A stretch of 64,000 nucleotides of DNA from Thermohalobaculum sp965263335 (lineage in GTDB: Bacteria > Pseudomonadota > Alphaproteobacteria > Rhodobacterales > Rhodobacteraceae). This document shows, piece by piece, positions 1 through 7,163 of this stretch. The DNA lies in the NCBI GenBank assembly GCA_965263335.1, contig CBDHHE010000001.1:1488001-1552000 (forward strand), in the 5' to 3' direction. The notes under the pieces were generated by a model, which saw nothing but the letters and a program-made list of their open reading frames with translations, had not been told where the DNA came from and did not search any database. Position numbers and translations under genes: made by a program. Each line of letters begins with the position of its first letter. Position 1 is the stretch's first letter.

Positions 1-1083
1 GTTCGTGTAGGCAAATGAGATGTCCGAGCGGAAGGCAAAGACCAGCAAGCCCAGCAAACCCATGATCGCAAATGTCACGCCAAGTCCTGTCCAGCCCGCA
101 ATTGCCGCTTCCCGAGCATCGCCCGCGCCCGTTGACTGCCCAACACGCACGCCCGTCGCAACTGCCAAGCCGAGACCAACCATGAACAGTGTTGATACCA
201 GATTGTGAGCGATCGCATAGGCATCGAGCGGCATTGTGCCGAGGGTCCCCGCAATCATGACCAAGGCCGCAAACCCCACCGTCTCGCATCCGAACGAAAG
301 ACCGGACGACACGCCGAGCTTGCGCATCAGATAACCAGCGCGCCATCCGCCCGGTCCCCAGAAGGTCTCCCATGGTCCCCGGACACCCGCCAACACCGGC
401 TCCGGTTGCGCCAGGATGAACCAGACGAGCAGACCCGCCGCGCCAAATCTGGCGATCGTCGAGGCAATGGCGGCGCCGACCGCGCCTAGCTCCGGTGCGC
501 CCAGATTGCCGAAGATCAAGACCCAGTTCAGCGCGACGTTCAGGATGTTGGCAAACAGCATCGCAAGAAGTGCCCAGACCGGACGCCGCGTGCTTTCGAG
601 ATAGAGCGCACAGACCGCGAATATCACCTGCGCCCACAGCCCGGGCGCCAGGGCGTAGGCAACGGCGCCGCCCTCACGGCTCATCTCGGGTGACTGACCA
701 AACCAGCCGAGCAGCGTCTCGCCCTGCAGCACCAAGAGGATGCCGATCACTGAAATCACCGAGCCCCAGCTCAATGCACGGCGCCATGCCCGCCCGCACT
801 CCTCCCAGTTGCCCGCCCCATAGGCCTGGCTGACGACCGCAACCATGCCGGTGCAGAGCCCGATCGCCATCACGAGGATCGGCACGAAAATCGACAACCC
901 GAGATTCGAGATACCGACCGCGCCTTCGCCAAATCGTCCGAGCATCGCGATGTCTGCAAAGGCCATCATCAGAATGCCTGCACGCGAAAGCATGACCGGC
1001 CACGCCAGGATCAAGAGGTCGCGGGCATGTCGTGCAACAGTGTGCGCCATGGTCTCGCGCGACGCGAGCGGGGTCGTCGTCAT
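1..1083 (-). CDS. MATE family multidrug/Na+ efflux transporter, C-terminus cut by window edge
   Basis: The frame stays open from an ATG at 1083 to the left edge, giving 361 codons with no stop. Hydrophobic segments fit a 12-helix MATE exporter, and the N-terminal pattern (LAWPVMLSRAGILMMAFADIAMLGRFG) is NorM-like, with the usual early Asp in the first helices. Family members are about 450 residues, so roughly 90 C-terminal residues lie outside the window. MATE proteins expel cationic drugs or metabolites across the inner membrane using a Na+ or H+ gradient. An internal ATG at 1050 is a possible alternative start. The DMT transporter to the right ends 117 bases away, so this gene is probably a separate unit. 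The substrate cannot be told from sequence. Confidence 0.85.
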   Translation of the reverse strand, partial: MTTTPLASRETMAHTVARHARDLLILAWPVMLSRAGILMMAFADIAMLGRFGEGAVGISNLGLSIFVPILVMAIGLCTGMVAVVSQAYGAGNWEECGRAWRRALSWGSVISVIGILLVLQGETLLGWFGQSPEMSREGGAVAYALAPGLWAQVIFAVCALYLESTRRPVWALLAMLFANILNVALNWVLIFGNLGAPELGAVGAAIASTIARFGAAGLLVWFILAQPEPVLAGVRGPWETFWGPGGWRAGYLMRKLGVSSGLSFGCETVGFAALVMIAGTLGTMPLDAYAIAHNLVSTLFMVGLGLAVATGVRVGQSTGAGDAREAAIAGWTGLGVTFAIMGLLGLLVFAFRSDISFAYTN

Positions 1084-1199
1084 CGCTGGCCCCGCAGGTG
1101 AGGGTTGAGCAAGCCAACATCGGTTGGGTTTGTCGGGATCATCTGGGCTCCGGCTGTTGCGCTCCCTTTAGAGCGCAGGCGCTTGATGGCCAAGCCCTG

Positions 1200-2147
1200 T
1201 CAGATCTCTGCAGATGGCGATGCTCCCGAGGCGTCACGCACCCGCTCGCGATGCCAGACATAGATGCCCGCCCCCAGGATGAGGCTCGCCCCAAGCAACG
1301 TCACGTAGTCCGGCCACTCCCCGAAGACGATAAGGCCGATCACCAGTGCCCACAGGAACCCCGCGTAGTTGTAAGGTGCGAGCGTCGATGCCGGCGCTTG
1401 GCCCAATGCGTAGATCAGGCAGATGTGGCCGAGGAGCCCAAGCCAACCGAAGCCGATCAGCAGCGCGGTCTCTTCGAGGGAAGGCGTCATCCAGAAGAAC
1501 GGCACGATTGCACTCATCACCACCGTGCCGACTAGCCCCGAATAGAGCATGGTCGTCCAAAGGGAGTCCGCTGTGCCGATCATGCGCGTGATGATCTGAA
1601 AGCCCGCGATGCACGCCGCCGCGATGAAGGAAAGCAATGCGACCGGCTGAAAGACGCCCAGCCCCGGCTGGATGATGATCAAGGTCCCGATGAGCCCGAC
1701 GACAACGCCCGCCCAGCGCCGCGGTCCAACCTGCTCGCGCAGGACAATGGCAGCCAGTAGCGTGATGAGCAACGGAGAGACCTGAAAGATTGCAACGGCT
1801 TCTGCCAGTGCCATCAGGCTGATCGCGATGAAGAACGCCAGATTGGCCATCAGGTGCATCGTCGATCGCGCAAGCTGCAACCCGAGATGGCCGGTTCTGA
1901 ACCGATCCCGCAGTGCCGGTAGGCAGATCAGCAAGACGATCACGCTCTGACCGGCGAAGCGCGCCCAGGTCACCATCATCGGGTGCAGGCGCTCCATGAG
2001 ATACTTCGCGCAGGCGTCCATGCAGGTGAACAACAGCATTGCCAGGACAATGCCGAGGATGCCGCGGGTCTCCGGGCCGAGCCGTTCGGCCGCCCGGGCG
2101 AGCGCATTCAACCAGATGCTTTCGGGACAGCGGTGCCGATCATGCAA
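1200..2147 (-). CDS. EamA/DMT-family 10-TM transporter
   Basis: Two tandem EamA repeats of about 140 residues give ten predicted membrane helices, typical of DMT-superfamily metabolite exporters in the inner membrane. The most upstream ATG (2147) lies 40 bases inside the preceding nitrile hydratase alpha gene. A TTG at 2111 overlaps that gene's TGA stop and would give a 303-residue protein starting closer to the first repeat, so translational coupling from either start is plausible. As the last gene of the split-hydratase operon it may move the substrate, product or a related metabolite; this is inferred from position only. Such transporters cannot be assigned a substrate from sequence. Confidence 0.88.
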   Translation of the reverse strand: MHDRHRCPESIWLNALARAAERLGPETRGILGIVLAMLLFTCMDACAKYLMERLHPMMVTWARFAGQSVIVLLICLPALRDRFRTGHLGLQLARSTMHLMANLAFFIAISLMALAEAVAIFQVSPLLITLLAAIVLREQVGPRRWAGVVVGLIGTLIIIQPGLGVFQPVALLSFIAAACIAGFQIITRMIGTADSLWTTMLYSGLVGTVVMSAIVPFFWMTPSLEETALLIGFGWLGLLGHICLIYALGQAPASTLAPYNYAGFLWALVIGLIVFGEWPDYVTLLGASLILGAGIYVWHRERVRDASGASPSAEI

Positions 2148-2746
2148 TCACGGGTGACGAGCGCTGCGAGAGCTTGCTCATCGAGCGCCTCGGTGCCCGC
2201 CGGGCGGGCGGGCAGCACCAGGTAGCGCATGTCTGCGGTCGAATCGTGAACCCGGATCTGGACATCATCCGCCAGCTCAAGCCCGAACTCCGAGAGGACT
2301 TTGCGAGGCTCTTTCACGGTACGGGAGCGATACGCGCGGGTCTTGTACCAATCGGGCGGCAAACCAAGCAGATTGCGCGGGTAGCACGAACAGAGCGTGC
2401 AAACGATCACGTTGTGAACCATCGGCGTGTTCTCGACGACCACCAGTTTCATGCCCGATGTGGGAAAGCCCATCTCCTCGCACACCGCCGAGCCGTCCGC
2501 GAGCAGTCGCGCCTTGAAGTCCGGATCTGTCCAGGCCCGCGCGACCACCTGCGCACCGTCTGCGGGTGTGCGGCGATCCATGGCCTCGATCTGCGAGTTG
2601 ATCTCGCCGGGCGTCACGATGCCCTTCTCCACCAAGAGCTCGCGCACGGCGATTTCCATCGTCTGCCAGTACGTCAGGGGCTGGTCGTTGTCGGGCCGGA
2701 AAGGGTGACCCGACGGGCTCAGATGGTCGTGGTGGTCATGCGGCAT
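2108..2746 (-). CDS. cobalt-type nitrile hydratase alpha / thiocyanate hydrolase gamma-like subunit
   Basis: This catalytic subunit binds the non-corrin metal of nitrile hydratase-type enzymes. With the start at 2746 it has 212 residues. The metal claw VCTLCSCYP is at residues 115-122 (Cys116, Cys119, Ser120, Cys121). Thr rather than Ser after the first Cys is the usual mark of cobalt rather than iron enzymes. The conserved LGLPPDWYK stretch and a C-terminal TRDCMIGTAVP segment follow. The N-terminus is His-rich (PHDHHDH). The ATG at 2746 shares one base with the upstream TGA (TGATG), and this coupling is why it is preferred over an ATG 18 bases earlier. Because the beta partner is split in two, thiocyanate hydrolase (gamma subunit ScnC) is as close a model as nitrile hydratase. 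Substrate uncertain. Confidence 0.93.
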   Translation of the reverse strand: MPHDHHDHLSPSGHPFRPDNDQPLTYWQTMEIAVRELLVEKGIVTPGEINSQIEAMDRRTPADGAQVVARAWTDPDFKARLLADGSAVCEEMGFPTSGMKLVVVENTPMVHNVIVCTLCSCYPRNLLGLPPDWYKTRAYRSRTVKEPRKVLSEFGLELADDVQIRVHDSTADMRYLVLPARPAGTEALDEQALAALVTRDCMIGTAVPKASG

Positions 2747-3078
2747 CAGACGGGCTCCAGCCAATGTTCGAAAATCTCGGCATCAAGGGTATCCGATGGC
2801 GACTCGGATGCCTCACCCCAGATCTCCGCCATCGTGAACCGCACGCGGTAGAGCGGCACCTCGCCCCCGGCGCGGCCATAGGCGAGATCCTCTGGGTTGC
2901 CGAAAGCACCGCAGACACGCTCCACCACGCCGGTCTTGCCGCGCAGATACCAGGGCGTGCGAATGTGGCCCGGCGCGATTCCGGGCCGTACACGCACGGC
3001 CTGACCCGGCGACAGCCGCGGATTTCCGGCATCATAAGGTGGCGAAAACGGCAGGGGGTCGACGTTCGGAAGGGTCAT
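2746..3078 (-). CDS. nitrile hydratase beta C-terminal half as a separate subunit (ScnA-like)
   Basis: The 110-residue protein corresponds to only the SH3-like C-terminal domain of nitrile hydratase beta. It carries the conserved HxRxPxYxRGK run near residues 38-48 and a YRVRF...EIWGE segment near 77-89. A normal beta subunit has about 220 residues in one chain; here the N-terminal half is a separate gene at 3569-3922. The same split occurs in thiocyanate hydrolase, where the alpha subunit matches this half. The start overlaps the cupin stop by four bases (ATGA) and the stop overlaps the alpha-subunit start, so all are translated in strict coupling. The protein is expected to pack against the alpha subunit and line the active site. 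Confidence 0.9.
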   Translation of the reverse strand: MTLPNVDPLPFSPPYDAGNPRLSPGQAVRVRPGIAPGHIRTPWYLRGKTGVVERVCGAFGNPEDLAYGRAGGEVPLYRVRFTMAEIWGEASESPSDTLDAEIFEHWLEPV

Positions 3079-3572
3079 GATCCACCTCCGCCTTCCGGCA
3101 CCTTCGGTTGAACGGGCTTGAAGGCATCCGTCGGGGCGGCCTCGTAACCCGCGTCTGTTTTCGTCACGCGCTGGCCAATGTCCGGGAAGTCCACAACGTC
3201 GGCGGTGGGCGCGTCCCCTCCCATGAGGCAGACCATCTCCTCCGCCCCGGTGTTCCGCACGGCATGTGCGGGTCCTGCCGCGGCAAAGACCGCAAAGGCA
3301 CCGGGCCCGACCGGATTTGCCTGATCGTCGAGCTGGATCTCACCAGTGCCGCTGACGACGTAGACCCACTCCTCCTGCCCATGGTGGCGATGGAAGGGAA
3401 ACGCCTGGCCGCCTGGTGCGATGCGCACCAAGTTTATCGCGCCGCGCGCCATCCCCGCCATCCGGGACATCGGCGCGAGCTGACAGCCGCACTCCGGCAC
3501 CATCGGATGCTGGAAGGCGAACGCCGCAGCTGCGATTTCCTGCGCGGACAGAATGGGCTTCTGGTCGCTCAT
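3075..3572 (-). CDS. single-domain cupin embedded in the split hydratase operon
   Basis: The 165-residue protein has one cupin barrel. Motif 1 covers about residues 55-75 (His61, His63, Glu67 or Glu68, Gly75) and motif 2 about 98-109 (His103, Asn107), so a metal site looks intact. The C-terminal tail is rich in Pro and Gly. Four-base ATGA overlaps with the genes on both sides place it firmly in the operon, between the two beta-subunit halves. Cupins may be metal-dependent enzymes, metal-binding chaperones or small-molecule sensors. A role in cobalt handling or in acting on the hydratase substrate or product is inference from position. I know of no standard nitrile hydratase or thiocyanate hydrolase operon with a cupin in this place. 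Confidence 0.88.
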   Translation of the reverse strand: MSDQKPILSAQEIAAAAFAFQHPMVPECGCQLAPMSRMAGMARGAINLVRIAPGGQAFPFHRHHGQEEWVYVVSGTGEIQLDDQANPVGPGAFAVFAAAGPAHAVRNTGAEEMVCLMGGDAPTADVVDFPDIGQRVTKTDAGYEAAPTDAFKPVQPKVPEGGGGS

Positions 3573-3922
3573 TCGCCGCCGCCCTGGGCCTCGCCATACG
3601 TGGAGCCACGCGCCTGCACCTCGGCCATGCGGGCATTCAACTCCTCGATCGAGAACGCACCCGCCTCGATCAGGTTCTGGGTCACCGAGTTCATCCAGCG
3701 TTCGTAATAGGTCATCGTCTCGAACGCATCCTCGCCCATGTCCTCGAGAACACGGCGCAGCCCGTCCACGGTGAAGTATCCCTTGGACGATGCAATCCGC
3801 ATCAGTGCGTCAACGCGCTTCTCCCACAACGCGAAGTCGTGGGAAGACTGGTCGATCGAACCCGCCGTCTGGCCTCCCATATCGTGCCAGCGACGGCCCG
3901 TGCTTGTCGTGTCATTTGGCAT
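3569..3922 (-). CDS. nitrile hydratase beta N-terminal half as a separate subunit (ScnB-like)
   Basis: This 117-residue protein matches the helical N-terminal half of nitrile hydratase beta. HDMGG lies at residues 13-17 and a TYYERWM segment at 71-77, followed by an EEL..RMAEV helix. The related cobalt/iron activator proteins share this fold but usually lack the HDMGG start, so a structural subunit (compare ScnB of thiocyanate hydrolase) is the better call. No separate activator gene is seen nearby, so a dual subunit/chaperone role is possible but unproven. It is the first gene of the operon, starting 41 bases downstream (on the minus strand) of the anti-sigma gene, and its stop overlaps the cupin start by four bases. 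Confidence 0.88.
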   Translation of the reverse strand: MPNDTTSTGRRWHDMGGQTAGSIDQSSHDFALWEKRVDALMRIASSKGYFTVDGLRRVLEDMGEDAFETMTYYERWMNSVTQNLIEAGAFSIEELNARMAEVQARGSTYGEAQGGGE

Positions 3923-3968
3923 GCGCCAAGGCTACCGCGGATTGCGTGCGCCGCCAAGCGGCGAGTGA

Positions 3969-4727
3969 TCAGCCGGGCATTCGTGAACGCAGAGTATCGG
4001 CCGCCGCCCGGATCTTGGCCGGTGTCGCAGCGCCAATCACGATGTAGCCGTGGGCACCGTCCTGCCATGACGATGCATTCAGCCCGGCAATCTCGCGGTC
4101 TGCGACGCCTGTGTCGCTCTCGGTCCTGCGCATGATGCAGAACGCGATCGGCAACCCATCACCATCGAGATACACCAACTGCGCCAACGGCTGGCCATCG
4201 AACTCGAGAACCTGCGCCCGCTGAAACGCCAGACCGTCCAACTCGATGCCCTCGGATGAGAGCGCAACTCCCACCCTTTCCGACACCAGCGCCAGTCCGT
4301 TGGCACGCTGCTCCGGCGACAGCGGTGTCGCGGTCACGGTCTCGGTCGTGTAGAGCACCTGATAGTCGGCGACGGCCTGATGCCAGTCACCTTCCGGCGC
4401 TGTGGGCTCATATCCCAGGCCGAGGCCCAGTCCGACGGCGAACAGCATCACCGCGGCTGCGGCCATCTGCCAACCCGCCCAGCTCCGATGCGGGACTGGC
4501 GGCACCACCGGCTCCGGCAGTTCCAAGGCGGGGGCCTCCGAGAGGGCGTCGTCCCAGTCGGCTCGCAGGCTTGGCACATCGAGGGTCATTGCAAGCACCC
4601 GGTCGCCAAGCTCGGGGCTCGCAGCAATGACCTCTTCGAACGATGCGCGATCTTCGAGCGCCATCTCGTCATCGAGAAAGCGCACGATGTCCTCGTCCGT
4701 CACGGAATGCGGGTCAATGGTGCCCAT
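3969..4727 (-). CDS. membrane anti-sigma factor, partner of the adjacent ECF sigma factor
   Basis: The 252-residue protein has an acidic N-terminal cytoplasmic region with an anti-sigma-like start (DEDIVRFLDDEM, about residues 11-22), a single transmembrane segment at about 83-105, and a periplasmic domain of roughly 145 residues. No HxxxCxxC zinc motif is present. The start codon shares a base with the sigma-factor stop (TAATG), the usual linkage for a sigma/anti-sigma pair. It should hold the sigma factor inactive at the membrane until a periplasmic signal arrives. The signal is unknown. The periplasmic part has no domain I can name. Confidence 0.8.
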   Translation of the reverse strand: MGTIDPHSVTDEDIVRFLDDEMALEDRASFEEVIAASPELGDRVLAMTLDVPSLRADWDDALSEAPALELPEPVVPPVPHRSWAGWQMAAAAVMLFAVGLGLGLGYEPTAPEGDWHQAVADYQVLYTTETVTATPLSPEQRANGLALVSERVGVALSSEGIELDGLAFQRAQVLEFDGQPLAQLVYLDGDGLPIAFCIMRRTESDTGVADREIAGLNASSWQDGAHGYIVIGAATPAKIRAAADTLRSRMPG

Positions 4728-5221
4728 TATGTCTCCGACATGTCTTTAACCAGGCGCTTTCGCCCATTGGCGAGCCTGCTCATCACGGTACCGATGGGAA
4801 TCTCGAGCCGCTCAGCCGCTTCCGCGTAAGAATACCCCTCCACATAGACGAGGAACAGCGTTTCGCGGTGGACCTCCGGCAAACCCATCATTCGAGACAA
4901 CACTTCACGGCTGAGAATATTCACATCTGTTTTGTCGGGGACGCTCAGACCGGCCTCTTCCACCGGCACGAGCCCGCCGCCGCGGCGAATCGCCTGGGAC
5001 CTCAGCTCGTTCTTCCAGATCGAGGAGAGAATCGTGAAGCACCACCGATCGAGCCGCGTGCCGGGCTGAAACTGCGCCGATCGCTCGAGCGCACGCACCG
5101 CTGCCGCCTGCGCCAGATCAGACGCCATGTCGCGATCGGCGCACAGCACCAGAGCATAGCGCCAGAGCCGCGGCATCAGCCCCGTCAGCCCCGTGCGTAC
5201 TTCGTCGGTCTCGCGAGACAT
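4727..5221 (-). CDS. ECF-type RNA polymerase sigma factor
   Basis: The 164-residue protein has the two-domain ECF layout: sigma region 2 at about residues 12-80 (with DMASDLAQAAAVRALE) and region 4 at about 105-160 (PEVHRETLFLVYVEGYSYAEAAERL, then a helix-turn-helix ending in SRLANGRKRL). ECF sigma factors redirect RNA polymerase to stress or envelope regulons. It sits directly upstream of its anti-sigma gene with a one-base stop/start overlap. It is divergent from the DUF4399 gene across 87 bases, so it may control its own promoter and that gene. Which regulon it serves cannot be read from sequence. Confidence 0.93.
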   Translation of the reverse strand: MSRETDEVRTGLTGLMPRLWRYALVLCADRDMASDLAQAAAVRALERSAQFQPGTRLDRWCFTILSSIWKNELRSQAIRRGGGLVPVEEAGLSVPDKTDVNILSREVLSRMMGLPEVHRETLFLVYVEGYSYAEAAERLEIPIGTVMSRLANGRKRLVKDMSET

Positions 5222-5308
5222 GAAGTGAATAAATTCTCTGTCTGACTGTTATGGTCTTCAGCGCACTCTGCGCTTGCACATAATCAACATTCTCATCGGG
5301 AGGTCACC

Positions 5309-5743
5309 TTGAAGAAGCACACCATGTCAATTTGCGCCGCCGCCGCACTGGTTCTCGGCGTCACATCCTACGCATCCGCCGGAGAAACCCCTGCCCCGGA
5401 AGGCGCCTCGGTCTATTTCATCGGCATCGCAGATGGCGACACCGTCTCGAACCCCGTGACCATTCGCTTCGGTCTCGCCGGCATGGGCGTCGCGCCCGCA
5501 GGAACCGACAAGGAGAAGACCGGGCACCATCACCTGATCATCAACGAAACCATCGAGGGTGATGAGTTAAATGAGCCGATTCCAGCCGATGACAACCATC
5601 GTCACTTCGGCGGCGGTCAGACCGAGGTGACCCTCGAGCTGCCGGCCGGCACGCACACGATGCAGCTTGTGCTGGGCGACTGGAGCCACATTCCGCACAA
5701 TCCGCCGGTGATGTCGGAGCAAATCTCCATCACGGTCGAATAG
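5309..5743 (+). CDS. secreted DUF4399 domain protein
   Basis: The 144-residue protein has a Sec signal peptide (about residues 1-24, cleavage after ASA) and a DUF4399 beta-domain with the typical KTGHHHLIIN segment (about 68-77) and a HRHFGGGQTE stretch. Function of the family is unknown; the His-rich segments suggest metal binding. The start is TTG at 5309, chosen because a GGGAGG ribosome site lies five bases upstream; the next ATG in frame (5324) would cut into the basic n-region of the signal. It diverges from the ECF sigma gene and may belong to that regulon (inference). The protein is expected in the periplasm. Confidence 0.87.
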   Translation: MKKHTMSICAAAALVLGVTSYASAGETPAPEGASVYFIGIADGDTVSNPVTIRFGLAGMGVAPAGTDKEKTGHHHLIINETIEGDELNEPIPADDNHRHFGGGQTEVTLELPAGTHTMQLVLGDWSHIPHNPPVMSEQISITVE

Positions 5744-5762
5744 CAGAACCCGCGCGCCCGCC

Positions 5763-6416
5763 TCAGGTCCTTGCAAGCCAGACCAGCCGGTTGTTGGCCG
5801 GCATCTGCCTGACCTGCGGCGGGCCGAATCCTGCACTTGCAGCCAGGCGCGCGACATCTTCCAGGTTGCGCACGCCCCACGACGCATCCTGCGCCCGAAG
5901 CGAGGCATCGAAGCGGGCATTCCCGTCACCGGTATGCCGCCCGTCTTCGGCGAAGGGTCCGTAGAAGATCAGCACGCCCCCTGGCGAGACGGACGCCGCC
6001 GCGCCGGCGACGATCCCTTGCGTGACCGACCAGGGCGAGATGTGGATCACATTGACGCTGATCACACCAGCCAACGCCCCGAGCGATGGCCAAGGTGCCG
6101 CCGCGTCCAGCCGGATCGGGGCACGCAGATTGCCGAGCGACACGCTTGCCGCCCAGGACCGGATGCTTTCGAGATTCGGATCATGCGCTTCCGAAGGCTG
6201 CCAGTCCAACGCGGGAAAGGCCTGCGCCCAGCCCGCAATATGCTGGCCCGTGCCGGAGCCGATTTCCAGCATCAGCCCGCTCCGCCCCTCGAGCAGAGGT
6301 GTCAGAGCGTCGGCAATGGGTCGCTGATTTCGCTCGGCTGACGGAGACGAGAGACGGCCCCCCGGCACGGCATCCAGGTGACCTGTGCTGTGCCGGGGTT
6401 TGCCGTCTTCGGCCAA
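5763..6416 (-). CDS. DUF938 family SAM-dependent methyltransferase-like protein
   Basis: The protein has a SAM-binding motif I (MLEIGSGTGQH) near residue 49 and the DUF938 signatures SPSAERNQRPI and NVIHISPW, followed by FYGPFAEDG. Family members are about 200-220 residues, matching the length here. The first in-frame start is TTG at 6416, two bases beyond the infC stop; a GTG inside the signature region at about residue 17 is an alternative that fits the family N-terminus. It is probably cotranscribed with infC. The substrate of DUF938 proteins is not established. Confidence 0.88.
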   Translation of the reverse strand: MAEDGKPRHSTGHLDAVPGGRLSSPSAERNQRPIADALTPLLEGRSGLMLEIGSGTGQHIAGWAQAFPALDWQPSEAHDPNLESIRSWAASVSLGNLRAPIRLDAAAPWPSLGALAGVISVNVIHISPWSVTQGIVAGAAASVSPGGVLIFYGPFAEDGRHTGDGNARFDASLRAQDASWGVRNLEDVARLAASAGFGPPQVRQMPANNRLVWLART

Positions 6417-6418
6417 TG

Positions 6419-6964
6419 TCAGACTTTGACCGGAGCTGCCACCATGATCATCTGGCGGCCCTCCATCTTGGGCATGGACTCAATCTTACCGAGACCGTCG
6501 ATTTCGTCGGCGATCTTGAAAAGCAGATCACGGCCAAGTTCCTGGTGGGCCATCTCGCGGCCCCGGAAGCGCAGGGTGACCTTCACCTTGTCGCCACCTT
6601 CGAGGAACTTCGTCACATTCCGCATCTTCACATCGTAGTCGTGCGTGTCGATGTTCGGGCGGAACTTGACCTCCTTGACCTCAATAATCTTTTGTTTCTT
6701 CTTGGCCTCGTTGGCCTTCTTCTGCTGCTCGTACTTGAACTTTCCGAAGTCCATGATCTTGCAGACAGGCGGGTTCGCGTTTGGTGAGATTTCCACCAGA
6801 TCCAGGCCGACGGCTTCGGCAGCGCGAAGTGCGTCTCGTGGATCGACGGTACCGCGGTTCTCTCCCTCGTGGTCGATCAGGCGGATCTCGGGACTGCGGA
6901 TCATCCCGTTTACGCGCGGTCCCGTTTCCCGAACGGGCGGCGCGTTGTGCGGTCTTCTGGCGAT
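6419..6964 (-). CDS. infC: translation initiation factor IF-3 with non-canonical ATC start
   Basis: IF-3 binds the 30S subunit, prevents 50S joining and proofreads start codons. The 181-residue frame holds the N-domain (EIRLIDHEGENRG...DLVEISP), the lysine-rich linker (KYEQQKKANEAKKK) and the C-domain (EVKFRPNIDTHDYDVK...). The family N-terminus ARRPHNAPP is reached only by starting at ATC (6964-6962), seven bases downstream of a perfect AGGAGAG ribosome site. No ATG or GTG fits; the next ATG would lose the first ~20 residues. AUU and similar poor starts let IF-3 repress its own translation, so the same control is likely here. The gene diverges from the ureohydrolase gene across about 200 bases. 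Confidence 0.93.
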   Translation of the reverse strand: MARRPHNAPPVRETGPRVNGMIRSPEIRLIDHEGENRGTVDPRDALRAAEAVGLDLVEISPNANPPVCKIMDFGKFKYEQQKKANEAKKKQKIIEVKEVKFRPNIDTHDYDVKMRNVTKFLEGGDKVKVTLRFRGREMAHQELGRDLLFKIADEIDGLGKIESMPKMEGRQMIMVAAPVKV

Positions 6965-7163
6965 GGGTCGCTCTCCTGTGCTGCGCCCCGGGTACCCAGG
7001 GCATCTCTCGTGACGAAAACGCCCGGCTGAGCTCTCTCCCAGCCGAACACCCAACAACATAGCGATTTGATGCACAAAGCGAAAGATGCAGCGCGAAGGG
7101 AAGCGCTGGACACAACCGCATATTGATGATCCGTTTCTCCCGAAGCGGTCCGGGAGTGCAGCA

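Noticed and set aside
2108..2764. Iron-type nitrile hydratase.
   Set aside because: The claw has Thr (CTLCSC); iron enzymes usually have Ser (CSLCSC).
3569..3922. Calling the beta N-half gene a nitrile hydratase activator (p14K).
   Set aside because: HDMGG at the N-terminus is a subunit feature and the C-half gene needs a partner; the activator role is kept only as a possibility.
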